Notes: a model not told the origin generated them from the sequence alone. Positions 45,884 through 58,021 are shown, counted from the stretch's first letter. The stretch is DNA of 64,000 nt from Beta vulgaris subsp. vulgaris (GCF_026745355.1 NC_079207.1:31450519-31514518); one strand, 5' to 3'. A program made the numbers and translations.

Positions 45884-46620
45884 CTATCTTGGAGAAATTT
45901 TGAAGAACCTCCTATAATAACCAGTCAGACCCAGAAAACTCCGAATCTCGGTCACATTCTTAGGACTCTCCCACTCGACAACAACCTTGATTTTAGCGGG
46001 ATCCACCTTGACTCCTTCCTTGCTGATTACATGCCCTAGAAAAGCAACTTCCTTCAGCCGGAACTCACACTTAGACAGCTTTGCGAACCACTTTTGCTTG
46101 CGCAGAACATCCAACACCAGTCTCAAATGCTTCTCATGCTCCTTCTGATCCTTAGAGTAAACGAGAATATCATCGATAAACACAACAACACAAGTATCCA
46201 AGTACTCGTGGAAAGAGCGATTCATTTGATCCATGAAAATCGCAGGAGCATTCGTGAGACCAAAAGGCATCACTTCAAATTCATAGTGCCCATACCTGGT
46301 ACGAAAAGCAATCTTCGGAATATCCTCCTTCTTCACGGGAATTTGATGATATCCGCATCTCAGATCGATCGATCTTGGAAAATACCCCAGCACCTTTTAA
46401 TTGATCAAACAGATCTTCAATGCGAGGCGATGGATATTTATTCTTGATCGTTACCTTATTCAGCTCACGGTAATCGATGCACAGACGCATACTCCCGTCT
46501 TTCTTCTTGACAAACAGAATAGGAGCACCCCAAGGAGAAACACTAGGCCTTATGAAGCCCTTATATAATCTCTTGCAATTGAGTCTTCAACTCTTGCAAT
46601 TCAGACGGTGCCATTCTATA
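45884..46620 (-). pseudogene. Chromovirus reverse transcriptase
   Basis: Frames 46490-46281 and 46393-45884 overlap, with a shift near 46370. Recognisable steps are [13 protein letters not shown] (just upstream), [48 protein letters not shown] and the catalytic [11 protein letters not shown], then the thumb ([31 protein letters not shown]). The FIDD box is intact, but the frame is not. Confidence 0.92.
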
Positions 46621-46752
46621 CGGAGCCTTGGATATAGGAGCAGTACCCGTTACTAAATCAATGCAGAACTCTACATCTCTTTCAGGAGGAATACATGGCA
46701 ACTCTTCAGGAAATACATCAGGATAATCCCGAACTACCGGAATACTCTCGAG

Positions 46753-47390
46753 CTAATCTTCAGATGACAAATCCTTCACCATGCAAAGGTATACCACATC
46801 ACCTTTTTGACGCATCTTCTGCATTCTCAGAGCAGAAACCCACTTAACACCCTTCTTCACTACCACACCAGTTTTTCCCTTAGAATCTCGGAGCACCACC
46901 TTCTGATCACGGCACTGAATGCAGGCATGATACTTCGATAACCAATCTATTCCAAGGATTACATCAAACTCTAACATAGGAAACTCCTTAAGATCGGCTG
47001 GCAACTTAGAACCCAGAATACTGACAGGCACGCCCTTGAACTCAGAATGACATGGATAATTCTCACCAGACGGAAGAGATATTAGGGACTTAATAGGAGA
47101 TCTAGAGGAAAGATTAGCTTTTCGAACAAAGGAACTAGCAACAAAAGACACTGTAGAACAAATATCAAACAGAACAAAGGGAGGGATATTATTTACAAGA
47201 AAAGTACCACAAATGACATCAGGATGGACATCGGCTTCAGCTTGCGTCATCACATAAATCCTGTTCTTCGGAGGAGCAGAAGAACTAACTGGCTTAGCAC
47301 GACTAGCAGAAAGGAGCTCTAGGATTCTTAGAACACTGGAAAGACTTGTGCCCCACTTCCTTGCAATAGAAACAAACGACAGTCCATCCA
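46753..47390 (-). pseudogene. Chromovirus gag zinc knuckle and protease
   Basis: Near 47376-47335, out of frame with the long ORF, a zinc knuckle reads CFYCKEVGHKSFQC (C-X2-C-X4-H-X4-C). The protease follows with FVLFDICSTVSFVASSF where the family has LFDSGATHSF, so the D-S-G active-site triad is altered to D-I-C. ILGIDWLSKYHACIQC ends the fold. The element breaks at about 47390 directly upstream of the knuckle, where it joins an unrelated LTR, so most of gag is missing. Confidence 0.85.
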
Positions 47391-48598
47391 TCACTTCATA
47401 AACATGCTTTGCACTAGAAAGAAACAATCACTTAATTATAGGAGTGGAAATCTCTAGGTTAAAACCAAACTAAGTGTGTACCTTAACTAAGGATGCTTAA
47501 AGCCATGAAAATTTCTTAATGCACTTGGTTAACTACTCCTAAAGCTTCCCCTGAATGTATAAAATGCTAAAGATTAGTTTCAACAAGCTTATAGATATGA
47601 AAAACTAAGCTTAAATACAAGAGGTGTAAACTGTTGAACTTACAGCAACTTATGTGATCTTTGAGCAAGGTTTTCTATATGATTTTATAGTCTAAAGGTT
47701 GGAACCAAAGCTTGTACTACTCTGTATGGATGTTTAGAAGAGTTCTATGTAGAGAAAAGTGGGTGTCCAAGAGGAAGAAATGAGAGAAAGAAGACGAAAA
47801 CCCAGAACGGCCTTTTATAGACTGTTCTGGCGGTACCCAAGCAGGGGGGAAAGGTGATCTGGGCAACGTCGGTTTCTTGGAGTTTCTGGGTGATTCTTGA
47901 TTGAGGTGTTAGCCTTTGGTGTTGGCTATCATGCATACAAAGGGCTTTGAGAGATCGACACTTAAGTAGCTGCTAAGCAGCTTTCTTCGAGGATAGGTCT
48001 GAGCTGTAATTTCAGCTGGCCAGGTTTTACTATGTAAGCAATTACCTTATTAAACCACGTAATTCATGGGCATAAATAACCATTTTAACCTTAAGACATC
48101 TCAAGCATGTCATATATCAAGTTTGGTTAGGTTCTGAGCTCGGATTCAATCCCGAAAGGCTCTTTAACTGGAAGGTCATCGTTACCCAATAAAACAATCT
48201 CCATACGATTTTCACAATCTTAATGTTTAAGGCTCTCAAAGGACTTTCCAACTTATCTATTGGTTTCCAAATCCTTCTTAGCCAATAATGATGGTAGATC
48301 TTACCTACTTTTGTCCTCGTATGGTGTTGGAGAGTATTCTAATCTACTTTAAGCATTAAAACCAAATGAAACTTAGCATAACTGATAGTTTCAAGTAACT
48401 ATCTTCCACCTAGAACCTTAAAATCCTATAACTCTATATGAAGTAATCAAATAACTCACGTAAAACATATAAGTTAACTAATTAAACATAATATCATAGG
48501 AAAATACATAGTTAGACTGCTCTCTAGTTACTTTAACATGATCTCATGCTTTAACACATAATCAGGCTTTTGAGTTAGGGCCTCTTAGGGCTATTACA
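47390..48598 (-). mobile_element. Truncated LTR, paralog of 1718-2924
   Basis: This matches the right-hand 1.2 kb of the LTR at 623-2924 with a few percent mismatch and ends with the same GGGCTATTACA at 48598. The CACTA-1 sequence to the right follows at exactly the same base as in the first copy. The left break joins chromovirus gag/protease sequence; both sequences share 'tcacttcataaacatgc' at the join. Confidence 0.88.
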
Positions 48599-49478
48599 AC
48601 ATAGGTTCTGTTTTTCTTTAAAAAACTCGAGGAATCTACCATCTATAAAGCTCCATTGGCGTGAGTCAGCGGGGTATTTAAGTTTTCCATCCTTTTTACG
48701 CCATAGTGGTGTCATGTCAACTGCTCACCGGTATTTGGATCTGAAAACAATTGTCTAAACCTTGGTATTATTGCAAAATACTATAATACCATAGCCGGCA
48801 CTTCTTTCTTCTTGCACCGTGAGGCATTGCAAATAGAACAACTTTCTAACAATTCACTTTCATTACGATATAACATGCAATCGTTAGGGCAAGCATGAAT
48901 TTTCTCATAAGGCAAGCCCATTGAGCCTAATACATTTTTTGCCTCATATGTACTACTTGGGAGGACATTTTCCTCCGAAAAACATGTCTTTCATCAATTC
49001 AAGGGTCCAACCCTCACTAGCCTTAAAATTATACAACTTAAGTACACCCGATAATTTCGTGTATTTATAGCCTGGGTATAATGGCTGCTCAGAATCACTT
49101 ACCAATCTCTCGAATGCAATACGATCCTCATTGTAATCATCCTCATTTACACGCGACAAAAGATCCTCTATTCCATCGCCCTCATTAAAATTATCCTCCA
49201 TTTCATACCCCATATGTTTAGAATTATGAGTTGAAGTTTCTTCCCTAGATTCTCCGTGCCAAATCCAATGTGTATATGTTCTACCAAATGCTCATGTTTC
49301 CAAATGATTGAGTATCTGGTCAACTCTCTGATGCATAAGATTATGGCATATAAAGCAAGGACAACGTAACTTAGATTGACCTCCACTACTTCCCACAACA
49401 AAAAGTTTCAAATTCCCTAATTCCAACATTATACTCTTCGTCCCCTGGCTTGGACATCCATACCCAATTTCGATCCAT
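48599..49478 (-). pseudogene. TNP2-type CACTA transposase, N-terminal fragment (copy 2)
   Basis: This is the paralog of the fragment at 2925-5369 but without the solo LTR, so the N-terminal region is contiguous: start at 49478, Transposase-associated domain, then WTLELMKDMFFGGKCPP and, in another frame, KNVLGSMGLPYEKIHACPND and CMLYRNE. Further left, in a shifted frame, come FRQLFSDPNTGEQLT and PADSRQWSFIDGRFLEF just before the LTR. Shifts and stops make it non-functional. The catalytic domain is absent. Confidence 0.82.
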
Positions 49479-49674
49479 TACTACAAACCAAGTGACAACT
49501 GGTGCAGTTCAAAACAAATAAATTATTTCTAAACACATCAATTCAATTTTTTTTAATAAATTAATTAGCTTTCTTAATTTCTCTTCACTAACCCATCAAA
49601 AATTTTGATAAATTGGATAAACCCCATCAGAAATTCAGATTAATTCTATGTTATCACTACGGGAAAAAACATAA

Positions 49675-49972
49675 AGGGCTGCGTAGGAAGGGCTGCGCTT
49701 TTCGTAAAAGCGCAGCCCTACTAGTGAAGGGCTGCGCTTATTTAAAAAAGCGCAGCCCTACTAAGCAGAAGGGCTGCGCTTATTTAAAAAAGCGCAGCCC
49801 TTCACTAGTAGGGCTGCGCTTTTTTAAATAAGCGCAGCCCTTCTGTAGGTAAGAAGGGCTGCGCTTTTAAAAAAGCGCAGCCCTACTAAGTGAAGGGTTG
49901 CGCTTTTTTAAAAAGCGCATCCCTTTTGCTTAGTAGGGCTGCGCTTTTTTAAAAAAGCGCAGCCCTTCACTG
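49675..49972. repeat. Palindromic GGGCTGCGC array, left end of foldback copy 2
   Basis: Seven hairpin units of 35-45 bases made of GGGCTGCGCTTTT paired with AAAAGCGCAGCCC. One unit has changed to 'gcgcatcccttttg', and one half reads 'agggttgcgc'. Confidence 0.85.
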
Positions 49973-50344
49973 AAAAAATTTGAAATTTCGGAATCGCGGG
50001 CTTTGAAATATTGAGCGGGGATTCGTCAAATATATTATCCCTCATTCTCTCTCCTCTCTCACGTCCCTCATTATTCCTTTCCTCCTTCTCTCTCATCCTT
50101 TCTTCTCTCTCATCCTCTCTTCTCTCTCAAAAACTCCCATAAACATTTGCGACAAAAACCTTGAAATGATTTGCACTAAACATGGCGACGGAGTCCGATT
50201 GCCTATTGTGATACCTTTTCGGAAGCGGAACGAGCCAACGAGTTCGTTTAAGCCTCCAAATACCCATTTTAAGTTTTTCCGAAATTTTTTTTTTCCCTTA
50301 AATTATGTATTTGGGTTTTGTTTTATGTATTTAAACATTATTAG

Positions 50345-50705
50345 GTTGTAGTTCTTGTATTTTCAGATCTATAATGTTCTTGTATACTTCTCTTTGTTTT
50401 GTTTTGATTAATGTTCTTGTATACTTCTCTTTGTTTTGATTAATAATGTTCTTGTATACTTCTCTTTGTTTTGATTAATGTTCTTGTATACTTCTCTTTG
50501 TTTTGATTTAATGTTCTTGTATACTTCTCTTTGTTTTGATTAATGTTCTTGTATACTTCTCTTTGTTTATTTTGATTAATGTTATTCTTGTATACTTCTC
50601 TTTGTTTATTTTGATTAATGTTCTTGTATACTTCTCTTTGTATATAATTTCTTGTATTTTCATCTTTGTTTTGATTAATGTTCTTGTATACTTATTGTAT
50701 ACTTC
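50345..50705. repeat. Minisatellite, about 32-bp unit, in foldback copy 2
   Basis: Repeats of 'atacttctctttgttttgat' plus 'taatgttcttgt', about ten units, the inverse of 14695-15080. Unit lengths vary by insertions such as 'tta' and 'att'. Confidence 0.88.
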
Positions 50706-50875
50706 TCTTTGTATTAGTTTTTGTTCCTTTTTTTCATTTTCGTTTCATTCTTTTTATTTTTTGGGTTTAGTATTTTCGTTCGTTTCTCTTCTTCTTCTTT
50801 TTTCTGTTTTATTAAAAAGAGAATGTATGAGTAAAAAAATGACAAAAATTTTTTTTTTTTTTATTTTTTTTTGGT

Positions 50876-51030
50876 AGGAAGGGCTGCGCTAGTTAGGAAA
50901 AAGCGCAGCCCTTCTAGCTTAAGGGCTGCGCTTTTCTGCGCAGCCCTACTTAAAAAGTGAAGGGCTGCTACTGAAAGGGCTGCTGTCAAAAAGCGCAGCC
51001 CTACATGCCTTTTTTAGCGCAGCCCTTCTT
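50876..51030. repeat. Palindromic GGGCTGCGC array, right end of foldback copy 2
   Basis: Three to four units, fewer than in the matching array of copy 1 (14292-14528), where an extra pair around 'cttctgggctagaag' is present. Confidence 0.8.
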
Positions 51031-51156
51031 CATTTTTCCACTAGTGTATACAACTCTATATTTAGAAAATTAGGAAATATTTAGAGAGAAAACATAACAG
51101 TCATTCCCATGTAAAACTAAGTCTTTTAACATGGCATGAAAAGTGAGGAAAACAAA

Positions 51157-52025
51157 TGTTGTATAATATGAGCACTATAAGAGGGGGGTGAATTATAGTA
51201 AGAGAATAAGCTCTACTTTTTGCGGAATTAAAAGTAAACTTGGGAACAAAAAATGGGAACACGAGAGATTTTACGAGGAAAAACTTCCTAGGCCTAGTAG
51301 GAAGAAACAACCTCGACCACAAGGGATTTTAAACAACTTTCCACTATAATAGGCCAAAACAACTCTGATTACAACCTATTACTTTTCTCTCGATTCTCAA
51401 CTTAAGTCACTCAACTCAAGTTCCCAACGACAGTTCCCAACAACTGAAGTTTTCTCTCAAACTTCACTCGAATTTCCTTTCTCTTTCTCTTTCTCTTGCT
51501 TCACTCAAAGCTTTCTCACACTTACAAGAGTTCACTCAAACCCTTTTTCTCAAAAATACACTTTATAAAATAATGGAAGAGTAATAAACTCGATTAATGT
51601 AAGTATGAATTCTCTTAAAGAAAAGGCACTGACACTTTAGATAACTTAGGACAAATTAACTAAGTCAGACACAATTTTACTCAAATGAATTAGGCGCCTA
51701 TCTATAGACAATTAAGACAAGACATGTTCTCCACTAACTTAGATCATTATCACATGTTCTCCATGATGTTTAATTAATTAATTAAATTAAATTAATTATT
51801 CCATGTCATGTAAAGCATCCACTAATCCACTACTTCACTTCATAGAAGCAGTAACATATTACGTGGTTTTTGCAAAACTTGGAGAATAATTAAACTTATT
51901 TAATTTTAATTAAATACTTGGAGGATAATTAACTTAAGCCACTAAATCCACTAACTACATAAAACATGTAGCAGTAAACCTTAGGCATGTAATCTAGATT
52001 TTAGGAAATGAATAAATAAAATACT
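51157..52025 (-). mobile_element. SIRE-A 3' LTR, part 1
   Basis: It begins TGTTGTATAATATGAGCAC, the reverse complement of the end of the solo LTR at 3316-4876, so the element reads on the minus strand. It inserted in the CACTA-1 paralog: the flank 'gaggaaaacaaa' matches 5640-5652. The LTR is interrupted at 52025 by SIRE-B and continues at 62825. Confidence 0.92.
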
Positions 52026-53378
52026 TGTTGAACCCTAGTTTTGATAATGACAAAGAAACAAAGGAACAAACTAAGTAGTGAACTAATGAATTATTTAAGT
52101 GTATGGTGTTTAAGGTATCAATGCAAGGAACTGGGAGAATACGAAGTCAATGAAGAAGTCAAGAGAGGATTTCAAAGGCTAAGTAAAGAAGTTTCTATGT
52201 TGATACTGGAGCAAGCATTGGATCAAGAATAATAGAAGCTAGGCGTTTTATTTTCTAGTTCCAATGTAAAGGAACAAAGAAAGAATGGTAAGGAACTTGG
52301 CAGATATTTGAGAATGAGCGTTTGTTCCTTGTAAGGAACAAACTAAGTGGCACTTAGCAATATGTTAAAGGAACTGAAGTTAATAAAGGAACTAGACTTA
52401 GGCGTGTATTATGTAACGGTTAAAAGATAATGAGTAAGTCATGCCTAATTATAGGAAATTAGTTATATCTAATTTCAAATGATAAAATCAGTTTTAAAAA
52501 AGAAAATCTGTTTTGAAAAGATTTATTTTTCGGAAAATAAGAAAATAAATATCCGGTTGTTAGAAAGATTTTTTTCAAAGATATTATTTTCTTAAAGATT
52601 AGAAATTCAGATTTAAAGATAAAAAGAGTTTATAAAAACTGATTTTCGGATAAGCTCAAGGAACTCCTATTATTAGGAGTAATGGCTGCATTTATCCACG
52701 TTCATTTATAGTTCATGGGATCATGGGACATGATGTAAAACGTGTTCCTTAGGGGAAGGAACATCATGGGTAATGGATTAAACTGTACTCAACATTAATC
52801 CCACGTTCTTCATGATTAACACTATAAATATAGAAGTCTAGATAAGTTCCAAATTGTGTCTGACTAAGTAATTAAGTGAGTTTAACTTATTAAGTGTCAG
52901 TGCCTTCATTCTCTCATAATAGCCATTTGTTCTTTGCCTTCTTACTCTAATTCCACTAAGCTTATTTCGATCAATTGTATTTTGGTTTTTGGGGTAAGGG
53001 AACTTTGAGTGAAGTTCTGTAAGAGAAAGGCTTTGAGTGAAGCTTGTATGTGTGAGAAAACTTCGAGTGAAGTTGAGAGGAACTGCTGTTAAGGGAACAG
53101 TGGTTCAGGAACTTGAGTTTAGGAACTCAAGGTGTGGCTCGAGTTAGAATTAGGTTGTAACAGAGTTGTTTGGCCTAATTAGTGAAAGTGTTGAGTTTAA
53201 AATCCCTAGTGGTCGAGGTTGTTTCTTCTTGTTGGGCCCAAGAAGTTTTTCCTCGTAAAAATCCCTTGTGTTCCTTTAGCTTGTTTATTCGTTTAAGTTT
53301 TAATTTCCGCAAAAAGTTACGTTTATTTCTACACCTACAATTCACCCCCCCTCTTGTAGTGTTCCTAGGGAAATAACA
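52026..53378 (+). repeat. SIRE-B 5' LTR (1353 bp)
   Basis: It runs from TGTTGAACCCTAG to GGGAAATAACA. Compared with the 3' LTR, differences are clustered between about 52110 and 52780 and are mostly 1-base gaps; from about 52800 to the end I see almost none. Confidence 0.95.
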
Positions 53379-53380
53379 AT

Positions 53381-53392
53381 TGGTATCAGAGC
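53381..53392 (+). other. SIRE-B primer-binding site (iMet)
   Basis: TGGTATCAGAGC, a perfect plant initiator tRNA-Met PBS, two bases after the LTR end. Confidence 0.95.
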
Positions 53393-53443
53393 TAGAACTC
53401 ACGTAAGATAGGAAACCCTATTGAGAAAAAGATCCAAGGAACA

Positions 53444-55273
53444 ATGAATACCACCGAGAAACTTGAAGAAGGTTATTCCACTCAAAGGCCTCCTATGTTC
53501 AATGGGAAGTACTACAACTATTGGAAGAACCGCATGGAGATATTCATCAAGGCTGAAAACTATCAGGTATGGAGAGTCATTGAAGTTGGTGATTTCGAAG
53601 TCACAACTACAAATGACAAAAATGAGGTAACTCTTAAACCCCTCTCTGATTATGACAAATCTGATTTTGAAAAAATGGAAGTAAATGCCATGGCTATTAA
53701 ATTATTGCATTGTGGACTTGGACCCCATGAACATAATAGGATCATGGGATGCAAATCCGCAAAGCAAATATGGGATTTACTAGAAGTAACCCACGAAGGA
53801 ACTAATGAAGTTAAAAGATCGAAAATTGATTTACTTATGAATCAATATGAACTGTTCTGCATGAAATCCAAAGAAAGCATCCGAGACATGTTTACTCGTT
53901 TTACTAACATTATAAAGAGTTGGCTTCTCTTGGAAAGTTTATTTCATCTGAGGAACAGGTTCGAAAGGTTCTTAGGAGTCTTCCTAAGGACAGATGGATG
54001 GCTAAAGTCACGCTCTTCAAGAAACAAAAGACTTCACTAAGTTCAACTTAGAACAGCTGGCAGGGTCACTTATGACTCATGAGCTTCACCTTGATACTGA
54101 ATATGGTGAAAGCTCCAAATCAAAATCAATTGCTCTCAAAGCAGATGATGAAGATGATTCGGACTCTGAAGAAGAAGAAGCAGCCCTCATGGTTCGAAAA
54201 TTTCGAAAGATGTACAGGAACATGAAGAATGGAAACTTCAAAGGTAAAACTAAGAAATTTTCTAACAAAGCTGCTTGTCATAAATGTGGAAGTACAGATC
54301 ACTTCATCAAGAATGTCCTCTTTGGGAAAATGACAAAACCAAAGAAAGGAACAAGGAACGCTTTGCTGAAAGGAACAAAGAATCAAAAGCACCTTTCTCT
54401 AAGGCAAATGTGCGCAAAGCTATGATAGCTGCTTGGGGAGATTCAGAGACGGAAGAAGAAGAGGAACAACCAACTGAAGAAACAGCAAACCTTTGCCTCA
54501 TGGCAAACATCTGACGAAAAAGAAGATGAAGAAAAAATTGAGGTAAGTCAACATGGACTTGAGTCAGAACTAGATGGTAAAACTAGGACTGAAATATATG
54601 ATCTTCTTTATGATGCAATTCTTGAATGTAGAGATGAACGTGAAAAACGTGAACAAACGGAACAAGCCTTAAAAGTTTGCAAGGAACACATAGAATGGCT
54701 TAAGAAAATGAGAACAGATGTCGAAACTAGATTTTTTGATTTGTTTAATAAAAACTTAAAAATCAAAGAATGTTATGAGAGTTTGAAAAATGAAAATTAT
54801 CTAATTAATTTAGAGATTTCACACTTGAAGGAATTTGTCCCTGTTCTGAGTTCCTTTGATATAAGATCAACCCCTTTGAAAGGATACAGATCTGAGATTG
54901 AAAAAATAAATAAGAGAAAAATATTTTAAAGGAACAGATCTGTAATCTTAAAAAGGAACTGGTTGTCGCAAGGAACAGAGGCAAAATCATGAAAGTTCCT
55001 AAGTGGATTGAGAAACCACAGACCAAAAGGAAGGAAGGTCTTGGTTTTGAAAACTACAAGAAAAGGAACAAGACAAAGAAATATGTTGATCTACCTAGTG
55101 ATAAGTTCTGTATGTATTGTGGCAAGGTAGGTCATTACATAAATCAATGTCAACTAAAATCTGAGATGATTGGGAAAAATGTGACAATAAGTAAGAAAAA
55201 ATGGGTTGTCAAAACAAATCCTAGTCAAGAACAGGAACCCACGAAAGATGGGGTTCCTTCAACTAACAACTAG
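53444..55273 (+). pseudogene. SIRE-B gag
   Basis: The start MNTTEKLEEGYSTQRPPMFN is followed by the copia gag (DUF4219/UBN2) pattern: YYNYWKNRMEIFIKA, AKQIWDLLEVTHEGT. The frame shifts near 53912 and resumes at about 54072 (LHLDTEYGESSKSK). Zinc knuckle 1 (CHKCGSTDHF) is split by another shift near 54310, where the last Cys (ECPLWENDK) is in the next frame. A Glu-rich region and a further shift near 54514 follow. Zinc knuckle 2, CMYCGKVGHYINQC, is intact at about 55110-55151. It would make the particle shell. Shifts look like single-base losses. Confidence 0.88.
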
Positions 55274-55296
55274 TTGATTTTTGCAGGTTGGAGTGA

Positions 55297-55563
55297 GGGG
55301 GAACAACACTTGGTATCTCGATAGTGGTTGTTCCAAGCACATGACAGGAGACAAAACGAAGTTTCTCTCACTCGCAACCTATGAAGGTGGCATTTGGTGA
55401 TAATAAGAAAGGTAACATTGTTGCTATGGGTAAGGTCGGTAAGTCACCATTACACTCCATTGAAAATGTATTTTTAGTTGAAGGTCTAAAACATAATCTA
55501 TTAAGCATTTCTCAATTCTGTGACAAAGGAAATACTGTAAAATTTGATAAGAAAAATGCTTAA
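55297..55563 (+). pseudogene. SIRE-B protease
   Basis: The motif TWYLDSGCSKHMTGDK carries an intact D-S-G active site. The frame shifts near 55381 and continues with FGDNKKGNIVAMGKVG and GLKHNLLSISQFCDKGN. Position between zinc knuckle 2 and the integrase is as expected for copia. Confidence 0.88.
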
Positions 55564-55591
55564 TCATCAACATTAAAACTAAGAAGGTTAT

Positions 55592-56695
55592 TTGGAAGGA
55601 ACAAGGAAAGGGAACACATACATTGTGGATCTAGACCTTGTTCCTCAAATCAATTTAACTTGTCTTAGTGTTATTGAAGATGATTCACTTCTATGGCACA
55701 AGCGTCTAGGACATGCTAGCTTTTCATTACTTGAGAAACTTAGATCAAAAGACCTTGTTTTAGGATTACCATCCATAAAATTTCATATTGATCAAGTTTG
55801 TGATGCATGTGCACGAGGTAAACAAGTAAGATCCTCTTTCAAATCTAAAACGATTGTAAGTACCACTAAACCATTAGAGTTAATTCATATGGACTTATGT
55901 GGACCCATGAGAATTCAAAGCAGAAGTGGAAAGAGGTATGTACTTTTGATTGTAGATGACTACTCTAGGTACACTTGGGTTATTTTTCTCTCTAGTAAAG
56001 ATGAAACTTATGATGAGTTCCTTGTCTTTGCTAAAAGAGTTCAAAACCTAAGTGGACATAAAATAATGCACATTAGATCAGATCATGGCAAGGAATTCGA
56101 AAATTATAAATTTGATGACCTAAGCAGAGATAATGGCCTAGATCATAATTTTTCTGCCCCTAGAACACCACAACAAAATGGTGTTGTAGAAAGGAAAAAT
56201 AGAACTTTGGAGGAAATGTCTAGAACCATGTTAATTGCTAGTGAACTTCCAAGGAACTTTTGGGCTGAAGCTGTTAATACTGCTTGTCACATAATTAATC
56301 GTGCCATGATGAGACCTATCATTAATAAAACTCCTTATGAACTTTACTTTGGAAAGAAACCAAACATCACCTATTTTAGAACATTTGGATGCAAATGTTA
56401 TGTGCATAATAATGGAAAAGATAATCTTGGAAAATTTGATGCAAGGAGTGATGAAGCAACATTTTTAGGATACTCCTCACATAGTAAAGCTTATAGAGTA
56501 TATAACAAGAGAACTATGTGTGTTGAAGAAAGCATTCATGTAATCTTTGATGAATCTGACAAACATAATCCAAGCATACAGGTTGATGACTATGAGATAG
56601 GGTTAGCACAACCTAGTACAAGGAACACAGATTCACAAGAAGAAGAAGAAGTGAAAGAGGAAAGGAACGAGGAATTGAAAATAATGAATCAATGA
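55592..56695 (+). CDS. SIRE-B integrase
   Basis: 367 open codons. The zinc-binding region has LLWHKRLGHASFSLLEKL and CDACARGKQ. The catalytic residues are all present: Asp in LIHMDLCGPM, Asp in HIRSDHGKEFENY, Glu in NGVVERKNRTLEEM. Then come the conserved FWAEAVNTACHIINRA and FRTFGCKCYVHN. The C-terminal part is Glu-rich and stops at 56695, where a shift leads into the linker before RT. The ATG is not a natural start, as this belongs to the Gag-Pol polyprotein. Confidence 0.94.
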   Translation: MEGTRKGNTYIVDLDLVPQINLTCLSVIEDDSLLWHKRLGHASFSLLEKLRSKDLVLGLPSIKFHIDQVCDACARGKQVRSSFKSKTIVSTTKPLELIHMDLCGPMRIQSRSGKRYVLLIVDDYSRYTWVIFLSSKDETYDEFLVFAKRVQNLSGHKIMHIRSDHGKEFENYKFDDLSRDNGLDHNFSAPRTPQQNGVVERKNRTLEEMSRTMLIASELPRNFWAEAVNTACHIINRAMMRPIINKTPYELYFGKKPNITYFRTFGCKCYVHNNGKDNLGKFDARSDEATFLGYSSHSKAYRVYNKRTMCVEESIHVIFDESDKHNPSIQVDDYEIGLAQPSTRNTDSQEEEEVKEERNEELKIMNQ

Positions 56696-57059
56696 ATGTT
56701 CCTGTTCCTCAAGGAGGAGAAGATGCTCCTGTTCCTCTAAATGAAGGAACTGAGTCCACCGAGGCTAACAGAGGAACAACTGAGCAGAGTTCCTCATCAC
56801 TCAAGGAACTCATGAGGAACAACATGTTCCTATAAGAGAGTTTCAACCAAAACCTTGGAGATTACAAAAGTCACATCCTGTGGAACTCATAATCAGCGAC
56901 ATATCCAAAGGTACGCAAACTAGATCTCAGTTAAGGAACTTTTGTGCATTTCATGCGTTCCTATCAATGATGGAACCAAGAAATCATGAAGAAGCCTTAA
57001 CTGACTCTGATTGGATTATGCAATGCAAGCTGAATTAAATGAGTTTGAAAGAAACAAGG

Positions 57060-57810
57060 TATGGCATCTAGTTCCTCTCATCTAAACAACAAAAGTAATT
57101 GGCTTAAAATGGGTGTTTAGAAACAAACTAGATGAATATGGAACCATTGTAAGAAACAAAGCTAGACTTGTAGTAAAAGGTTATAACCAACAAGAAGGAA
57201 TTGATTATGAAGAAACCTTTGCTCCTGTAGCTAGATTAGAAGCCATTAGAATTTAATTGCATTTGCTGCTTACATGGGATTCAAATTATATCAAATGGAT
57301 GTTAAGTGTGCATTTTTAAATGGCTATCTAAACGAAGATGTATATGTTGAACAACCCCCTGGTTTGAAAATAATAATCTCCCAAATCATGTCTACAAGCT
57401 TGATAAAGCTCTTTATGGGTTAAAACAAGCACCTAGATCATGGTATGAGAGATTATCCAAGTTCCTTTTAGAAAACAACTTTAAAAGAGGAAAGGTTGAT
57501 AAAACCTTGTTCCTAAAATCTAAAGGAACTGATATTTTGCTTGTTCAAATATATGTTGATGACATCATATTCGGAGCTACTAATGAAACATTGTGCAAAG
57601 AATTCTCAAGTCTCATGAGCAATGAATTTGAAATGAGTATGATGGGTGAGTTAAATTTCTTTCTTGGACTACAAATCAAACAAACTGAAAAGGATATATT
57701 GTTACCAACAAAAATACATAAAGGAACTATTAAAGAAATATGGCCTCGAAAATTCAAAGATAAATCACACTCCTATGGGAACTTCAACTAGATTAGATGA
57801 AGACTCCATA
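57060..57810 (+). pseudogene. SIRE-B reverse transcriptase
   Basis: Segments in order: [40 protein letters not shown], a stop near 57255, then YQMDVKCAFLNGYLNEDVYV, LYGLKQAPRSWYERL, and the catalytic IYVDDIIFGA (57548-57577), ending with LNFFLGLQIKQ. Interruptions near 57255, 57372 and 57720 are frame changes within well-conserved motifs. Confidence 0.93.
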
Positions 57811-58021
57811 GGAACAAGTGTTGATCAAACAAAATATAGAGGAATGATTGGTTCACTTTTGTATCTAACTGCTAGTCGTCCAGACATAGCTTTCAGTGTT
57901 GGTTTGTGTGCTAGATTTCAAGCAAATCCAAAGGAGTCTCACCTCACTGCTGTGAAGAGAATTCTTAGATACTTAAAGGAACAGATGATCTTGGACTCTA
58001 CTATCCAAGAAGTGATACATT

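Larger units (their letters stand above)
49655..51046 (-). mobile_element. GGGCTGCGC foldback: non-autonomous CACTA-like element, copy 2 (1392 bp)
   Basis: Ends CACTACGGGAAAAAAC and ...TTTTTCCACTAGTG, with 3-bp duplication TAT (49652-49654, 51047-51049). The empty site is visible in the paralog near 5553 (gttatacaac), which proves insertion. It is the inverted counterpart of 14272-15788, with the same palindromic arrays, minisatellite and interior segment. It is 125 bp shorter, partly through a deletion of about 47 bp near 50240 and loss of units in the arrays. Confidence 0.92.

Noticed and set aside
53381..53392. tRNA-Met-like 12-base matches (also 35017-35028 and 609-620)
   Set aside because: These are primer-binding sites, complementary to the tRNA 3' end; no cloverleaf is present.
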